A DNA stretch of 9,123 nucleotides from an uncultured Burkholderiaceae bacterium (GTDB lineage Bacteria; Pseudomonadota; Gammaproteobacteria; Burkholderiales; Burkholderiaceae_C), in NCBI GenBank assembly GCA_938022295.1, contig CALIDR010000207.1:1-9123 (forward strand), read 5' to 3'. Under the pieces are notes generated by a model. It was not told the DNA's origin and searched no databases. It worked only from the letters and a program-made list of their open reading frames with translations. Of the stretch, positions 5,448 through 9,123 are shown piece after piece; the stretch's first letter is position 1, and each line of letters begins with the position of its first letter. The translations under genes were made by a program, and so were the position numbers.

Positions 5448-7667
5448 TCATCGCGCAGCAGGTGCGGTCGCGGCGGGCCGCGCGACGGCCCGCTCGCGCT
5501 CGACGAAGCTGCGCCGCAGCCGCCACGCGAGCGCGAGCGCGCCGAGCGCGAGCAGCGCCAGCGGCCAGTACACGGGGCGGTTCCACTCGGCCCACTTGCG
5601 CGCGCGCAGTTCCGGGTCGAGCCGGTAGTACATCGCCATGTCGCGAATCAGGATGCTCGGCTTGCCGTTGTGCACCCAGGGCTGGAACGCCGCCGCCGCG
5701 TAGGGGAAGTAGCCCCAGGCCCAGGGCGCGTCCTCGCGCACGATCGCGACCATGCGGTCGATCACGGCCTGCTTGTCAGGGCCGTCGTCGAGCGTCTGCA
5801 GTTGCTTGTACAGGCGGTCGTACTCGTCGTTCTGGTAGTTCGCGGCGTTCTCGCCCTCGTGCTCGGCCTTGCTGTTCGGGCCGTAGAGCAGGAACAGGAA
5901 GTTCTCGGCGTCGGGATAGTCGGCGAGCCACCCCCACCAGAAGATCTGCTGCCGGCCGGCGAGCATCTTCTCCTGGAACTGGTTGTAGTCGGTGGCGCGG
6001 ATTTCGAGCTGCACGCCGAGCTTGGCGAACTGGCGCACCATCCAGTCGAGCTCAGCCTTGCTCTCTGGCGTGGGCGCGCGCTGGTAGTCGTAGTTCAGCA
6101 CGAGCGGGCGGCCGGTGGTCGCGTCGCGGCCGTTCGGGTAGCCGGCTTCGGCGAGCAGGCGCCTGGCCTCGTCGATCGAGCGGCGCACGACCCGGCCGCC
6201 CTCGATCCGGTGCGTGACCGGGTTGTGGCCTTCGGGCGTGCCGTGGCGCGAGCCGAACAGGCCCGCCGGCAGCGGCCCGTGCGCGGCCTCGCCGCCCTTG
6301 GCGAGGAAGATCTTGCCGTAGCCCTCCTCCCAGTCGATCGCGATCGACAGTGCCTGGCGCAGCTTGCGGTTGCGCACCTGCTGCTCGGGCGTGTCGCCGC
6401 GGCCGACGACGGGGTCGAGCCAGTTGAAGCCGAGGTACCAGTTGCTGATGTCGACCGTCCTCGGGAAGCGGAAGCCGCGTTCGGTGTACAGCCGCGCGGT
6501 GCGCTCGGAGTCGCCCATGTCGACGAGGAACTCGATGCCCCACTCCGGGCGCTCGATCTCGGGCACGTCGAGGTAGCCCTGCACGAACTTGGCCTTGTGC
6601 GGCACCTTCTCGCGCTCGATCGTCGAGACGATCGCGTCGACGAACGGCATCGTCTTGCCGCAGTCGGCGAGCAGCCCGCTGCCGGCGTCCTCGGGCATGC
6701 CCTCGCAGGGGTACGACACGCCGCGGAAGTGCGGGTTGCGCCGCATCACGTGACGGCGATCGGTGACGACCTCCGTCATCATGAAGGGCCCGGTGCCCAC
6801 CGGCCACGTCGCCAGGCTCAGCCCGTTGGCCGCCATGCCCGGCTGGGCGTAGAACGCGTCAGCCTCCCACGGCACCGGTGCGGTGAACGTCATCGCGAGC
6901 CAGTACTTGAACTGGGGGTACTTGCCGTGGATCTTGATGCGCAGCAGATGCGGCTCGGGCGCGGTCACGCCTTGGAGCGGCCAGCGGCGGAAGTCGAGGA
7001 ACGGCTTGTCGAGCGCGGCCGGATCGAGCCCGGCGCGCAAGGCCGCGTCCTCGCGCTTGACGAGCTCGCCGTAGTCGCGCAGGCCGACGACGTACTCGGC
7101 GAAGATGCCGAAGATCGGCGCCTCGGTGCGCGTCGTCGCGTGGCGCTTGAAGGCGTAGACGTAGTCGTCGGCCACCAGCTCACGCGTGCCCTGGTGCTCG
7201 AACTCGAGCGGCGAGCGGCGGCCGCCGACGTCGCCGGGCTTCAGGTCGTGGTAGCGGTAACGGCCCTGCCCGTCCTTCGCGAACGCCGGGTGCGGCGCGT
7301 AGAGGATGCCCGGGCGGATGCGGATGTCGTAGACGGTGTAGGCGATCGCGTCGGCCGGCGCGTCGTGCGGCAGCGGCCGGCCACTGGCGTCGAGGTACTG
7401 CGGCTCGACGACGGCCTGCGCCGTCTTCGGCACCAGCGTGTACGGGCGCTTCAGGTAGTGGTAGCCGTACAGCGGCTCGTAGATCTGGTAGGTGTAGGGC
7501 GTCTCGTTGTTGCTGTACGAGGTCGTCGGGTCGAGCGTGCGCGGGCTGCGTTCCTGGAACGCGTTGAGCAGCGTGTTCGTGCGCTCGATGCCGCGCGGGT
7601 GCGGGCTGTTGTCGCAGCCGGCGACGAGGCCGAGCGCGCAGCACGCGGCGGCGAGCCAGCGCCTCAA
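5448..7667 (-). CDS. Family-5 extracytoplasmic solute-binding lipoprotein (peptide/Opp-Dpp class) with C-terminal membrane anchor
   Basis: Captures the substrate, probably a peptide or muropeptide, outside the inner membrane and delivers it to the downstream permeases. The TTG start 7667-7665 gives a short lipoprotein signal (MRRWLAAACCALGLVAGC) with lipobox VAGC and acylated Cys18; no other start places this signal at the N-terminus. SBP_bac_5 landmarks include EPLYGYH (64-70), VGTGPFMM (290-297) and LADYPDAENF (581-590), and Cys321/Cys336 could form a disulfide. At 739 residues it is longer than most OppA/DppA proteins. Unusually, residues 700-715 form a hydrophobic helix followed by RLRRS and a charged tail, so the C-terminus should cross the membrane. 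Asp19 at +2 after the lipid Cys is the classical inner-membrane retention signal. The gene is coupled to ldcA upstream (TTGA); its stop overlaps a possible antitoxin start (ATGA). Family is sure; substrate is unknown. Confidence 0.9.
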   Translation of the reverse strand: MRRWLAAACCALGLVAGCDNSPHPRGIERTNTLLNAFQERSPRTLDPTTSYSNNETPYTYQIYEPLYGYHYLKRPYTLVPKTAQAVVEPQYLDASGRPLPHDAPADAIAYTVYDIRIRPGILYAPHPAFAKDGQGRYRYHDLKPGDVGGRRSPLEFEHQGTRELVADDYVYAFKRHATTRTEAPIFGIFAEYVVGLRDYGELVKREDAALRAGLDPAALDKPFLDFRRWPLQGVTAPEPHLLRIKIHGKYPQFKYWLAMTFTAPVPWEADAFYAQPGMAANGLSLATWPVGTGPFMMTEVVTDRRHVMRRNPHFRGVSYPCEGMPEDAGSGLLADCGKTMPFVDAIVSTIEREKVPHKAKFVQGYLDVPEIERPEWGIEFLVDMGDSERTARLYTERGFRFPRTVDISNWYLGFNWLDPVVGRGDTPEQQVRNRKLRQALSIAIDWEEGYGKIFLAKGGEAAHGPLPAGLFGSRHGTPEGHNPVTHRIEGGRVVRRSIDEARRLLAEAGYPNGRDATTGRPLVLNYDYQRAPTPESKAELDWMVRQFAKLGVQLEIRATDYNQFQEKMLAGRQQIFWWGWLADYPDAENFLFLLYGPNSKAEHEGENAANYQNDEYDRLYKQLQTLDDGPDKQAVIDRMVAIVREDAPWAWGYFPYAAAAFQPWVHNGKPSILIRDMAMYYRLDPELRARKWAEWNRPVYWPLALLALGALALAWRLRRSFVERERAVARPAATAPAAR

Positions 7668-8581
7668 GCGTGCCCCCACGCGAGCCAGACGTTGCGCCCG
7701 TCGACGACGAGCTGCGCCCGCCGCGCCACCGGCAGGCAGACCTTGGTGCGCGGCACGTGGCCGAACGGCAGGCCGCCGACGATCGGCGTGCGGGTGACGC
7801 TGCGCAGGTGCGCGACGGCGTCCTTCAGCCCGAACCCGCGGTCCAGCGGCGAGGGCCGGAAGCCGCCGAAGTCGCCGAGCAGCACGGCGCGCTGCGCGTC
7901 GAGGACACCGGCCTGGTGCAGCTGCAGCAGCATGCGCTCGATGCGGTACGGGTGCTCGTTGACGTCCTCCAGGAACAGCACGCCGCCGCGCGTGCGCCGC
8001 CCCGGCCAGTGGCGCGTGCCCAGCAGCGACACCAGCACCGTCAGGTTGCCGCCCCACAGCGGCCCGGTCACGTCCAGGCCGTCGAAGCCGGCCGCGGTGC
8101 GGAAGCCCACCGCCTCCAGCTCCCCGGCCATCGCCTCGACGAAGGTGCCGACGGTGACCTCGTCGGTGCCGCCTTCGTCGTCGCGGCGGCCGAAGTCGTC
8201 GATCGCCAGCGGCCCGGCCCAGCCCGACACCCCGGTGTGCGCCCACAGCGCCAGGTGCAGCGCCGTCAGGTCGCTGTAGCCGACCCAGCGCGTGCCGCGC
8301 TCGACGCTGCGCGCCAGCCGCGGCCAGTCCAGGCGGTCGAGCAGCCGCGCGAGGCCGTAGCCGCCGCGCGTGGCCAGCGCCACCCGCGGCGCGTCGTGGG
8401 CGACGCGGTGCAGTGCCGCCAGGCGCGTGTCGTCGTCGCCGGCGAAGCGCTGGTGGCGCGCGAGCGCCGCCTCGTCGACCGTGACGTCGAAGCCGAGCGC
8501 GCCCAGCCGCCGCACCGCGCGGCGCAGCGGCGCCACGCGCGCCACCGCGCCCGACGGCGAGAACAGCGTCAGCCGGCTCAT
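7664..8581 (-). CDS. ldcA: LD-carboxypeptidase (MEROPS S66, LdcA/MccF family)
   Basis: Cytoplasmic serine peptidase that removes the terminal D-Ala from murein tetrapeptide during peptidoglycan recycling; relatives (MccF) cleave microcin C-type conjugates. The 305-residue length is normal. The S66 triad is visible: Ser103 in GYSDLT (nucleophile elbow), Glu205 in FLEDVNEHPYRI and His275 in PFGH. The TRGGYG motif at 71-76 and GPLWGGNL at 173-180 are also family hallmarks. The start is ATG 8581-8579, overlapping the tadA stop as ATGA, with no Shine-Dalgarno, which implies translational coupling to tadA. Its own stop overlaps the TTG start of the solute-binding protein. It has no signal peptide, as expected for a cytoplasmic recycling enzyme. 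Family assignment is firm. Choice of LdcA over MccF rests on the neighbours (no microcin genes, a peptide importer downstream) and is an inference. Confidence 0.92.
   Translation of the reverse strand: MSRLTLFSPSGAVARVAPLRRAVRRLGALGFDVTVDEAALARHQRFAGDDDTRLAALHRVAHDAPRVALATRGGYGLARLLDRLDWPRLARSVERGTRWVGYSDLTALHLALWAHTGVSGWAGPLAIDDFGRRDDEGGTDEVTVGTFVEAMAGELEAVGFRTAAGFDGLDVTGPLWGGNLTVLVSLLGTRHWPGRRTRGGVLFLEDVNEHPYRIERMLLQLHQAGVLDAQRAVLLGDFGGFRPSPLDRGFGLKDAVAHLRSVTRTPIVGGLPFGHVPRTKVCLPVARRAQLVVDGRNVWLAWGHA
7673..7677 (-). promoter_or_regulatory. Weak G-rich ribosome binding site for the binding-protein TTG start
   Basis: A GGGGG run lies 5 nt before TTG 7667-7665, inside the last codons of ldcA. 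It supports the TTG as the start. The TTG shares bases with the ldcA TGA (TTGA), so reinitiation by ribosomes finishing ldcA is the likelier route. Confidence 0.45.
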
Positions 8582-9123
8582 CGCGCGGGCGGCTCGGGCT
8601 CGAACAGGTCGCCCTCGACGACGTCGCCGGTGGGGATCGGCTCGTCGGCCGGCGCCCCGGCCGGCGGGCGCAGCGCGCGCTGGCGGGCACGCCGCTCGGC
8701 GAAGAAGTCGCGCAGCAGCCCGCCGCAGGCCTCGGCGAGCACGCCGCCGCGCACGTCGGTGTGGTGGTTCAGCCGCGCTTCGGCGAACAGGTCGACGACC
8801 GAGCCCGCGGCGCCCGTCTTCGGGTCCCAGGCGCCGAAGACGACCCGCTTCAGCCGCGCGTGCAGCATCGCCATCGCGCACATCGGGCACGGCTCGAGCG
8901 TCACCGCGAGGCAGCAGTCGTTCAGGCGCCAGTGCCCGAGCTCCTGACACGCGGCCCGCATGGCCACCAGCTCCGCGTGGCCCAGGTAGCGCCTCTCCCG
9001 CTTCTCAGATGCCGCGGCGCTGGCGAGGATCTCGTCATCCAGGACCACGATGGCCGCGATGGGAAACTCTCCCAGCTCCAGCGCTCCGGCGGCCAGGGCC
9101 AGCGTGTGCCGCATATACTGCAT
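8578..9123 (-). CDS. tadA: TadA-type tRNA/nucleoside adenosine deaminase, possibly 5'-partial at window edge
   Basis: TadA converts adenosine-34 to inosine in the anticodon of tRNA-Arg(ACG). The 181-residue product shows the zinc deaminase signature: His49-Ala-Glu51 (proton-shuttling Glu) and PCPMC with Cys79 and Cys82, at the family's usual spacing of 30 residues. The C-terminal half (VVFGAWDPKTGAAGS, then LNHH and GGVLAE) is classic bacterial TadA. The only visible start, ATG 9123-9121, is the last codon of the window; E. coli TadA has about 8 more N-terminal residues, so the true start may lie outside. Oddities: the Asn that in E. coli TadA lies 11 residues before the catalytic His is Ala38 here, and the stretch 35-48 (SAAASEKRERRYLG) resembles non-tRNA or divergent deaminases. 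Codons 1-47 also have lower GC3 than the rest. A 40-residue Pro/Glu-rich tail follows the fold. The stop overlaps ldcA as ATGA. Zinc deaminase fold is sure; true tRNA specificity less so. Confidence 0.85.
   Translation of the reverse strand: MQYMRHTLALAAGALELGEFPIAAIVVLDDEILASAAASEKRERRYLGHAELVAMRAACQELGHWRLNDCCLAVTLEPCPMCAMAMLHARLKRVVFGAWDPKTGAAGSVVDLFAEARLNHHTDVRGGVLAEACGGLLRDFFAERRARQRALRPPAGAPADEPIPTGDVVEGDLFEPEPPAR

Noticed and set aside
5670..8279. Plus-strand open frame of 869 codons opposite the binding protein and ldcA
   Set aside because: Low-complexity Val/Ala/Arg/Glu sequence without recognisable motifs; it mirrors the codon structure of the real minus-strand genes.
5448..8690. 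Binding protein extended to 1080 residues
   Set aside because: The extra N-terminus is a shifted reading of ldcA; the lipoprotein signal begins exactly at TTG 7667.
7670..8947. Plus-strand open frame opposite ldcA and tadA
   Set aside because: Antisense to two genes with intact catalytic residues; the product is compositionally biased and has no family features.
1..9123. tRNA, rRNA, CRISPR array, insertion-sequence ends or rho-independent terminators
   Set aside because: Genes abut or overlap throughout and the only two larger gaps are under 50 nt. I saw no cloverleaf, regular spaced repeats, transposase or GC stem followed by a T run.

Overview
The window is a very GC-rich, gap-free block of ten genes, all on the minus strand, so it is transcribed from the right edge to the left. 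The extreme GC3, the tadA-ldcA gene pair and the protein flavours suggest a high-GC betaproteobacterium of the Burkholderiales type. That assignment is an inference; no rRNA or tRNA is present to confirm it.

In transcription order: (1) a TadA-type deaminase (9123-8578) that meets the window edge and whose first third looks foreign to the rest; (2) an S66 LD-carboxypeptidase, LdcA (8581-7664); (3) a 739-aa family-5 solute-binding lipoprotein with an extra C-terminal membrane anchor (7667-5448); (4) a Phd/YefM antitoxin with a PIN toxin (5406-4700); (5) two peptide-type ABC permeases (4706-3723 and 3723-2275), the second with an enlarged N-terminal half; (6) a DUF433 antitoxin with a DUF5615 PIN-like toxin (2227-1626); (7) a double-domain peptide-transporter ATPase (1620 to beyond the left edge, cut in its second nucleotide-binding domain).

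Removing the two toxin-antitoxin modules leaves a textbook transporter operon (binding protein, permease, permease, fused ATPase, as in YejABEF) downstream of and overlapping ldcA. The modules sit exactly at two of the three junctions between transporter genes, each in the transcriptional orientation of the operon. Each toxin 3' end is merged with the start of the next transporter gene. Codon use suggests the left module (DUF433/DUF5615) is a more recent arrival than the right one (Phd/VapC).

The strongest functional inference is peptide or muropeptide import coupled to peptidoglycan recycling. LdcA trims murein tetrapeptides, its stop codon overlaps the start of the binding-protein gene, and a Yej-type transporter is known to import muropeptides in Agrobacterium. 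The substrate itself cannot be read from the sequence. There is no intergenic stretch over 50 bases and I see no convincing terminator, tRNA, insertion sequence or CRISPR array.
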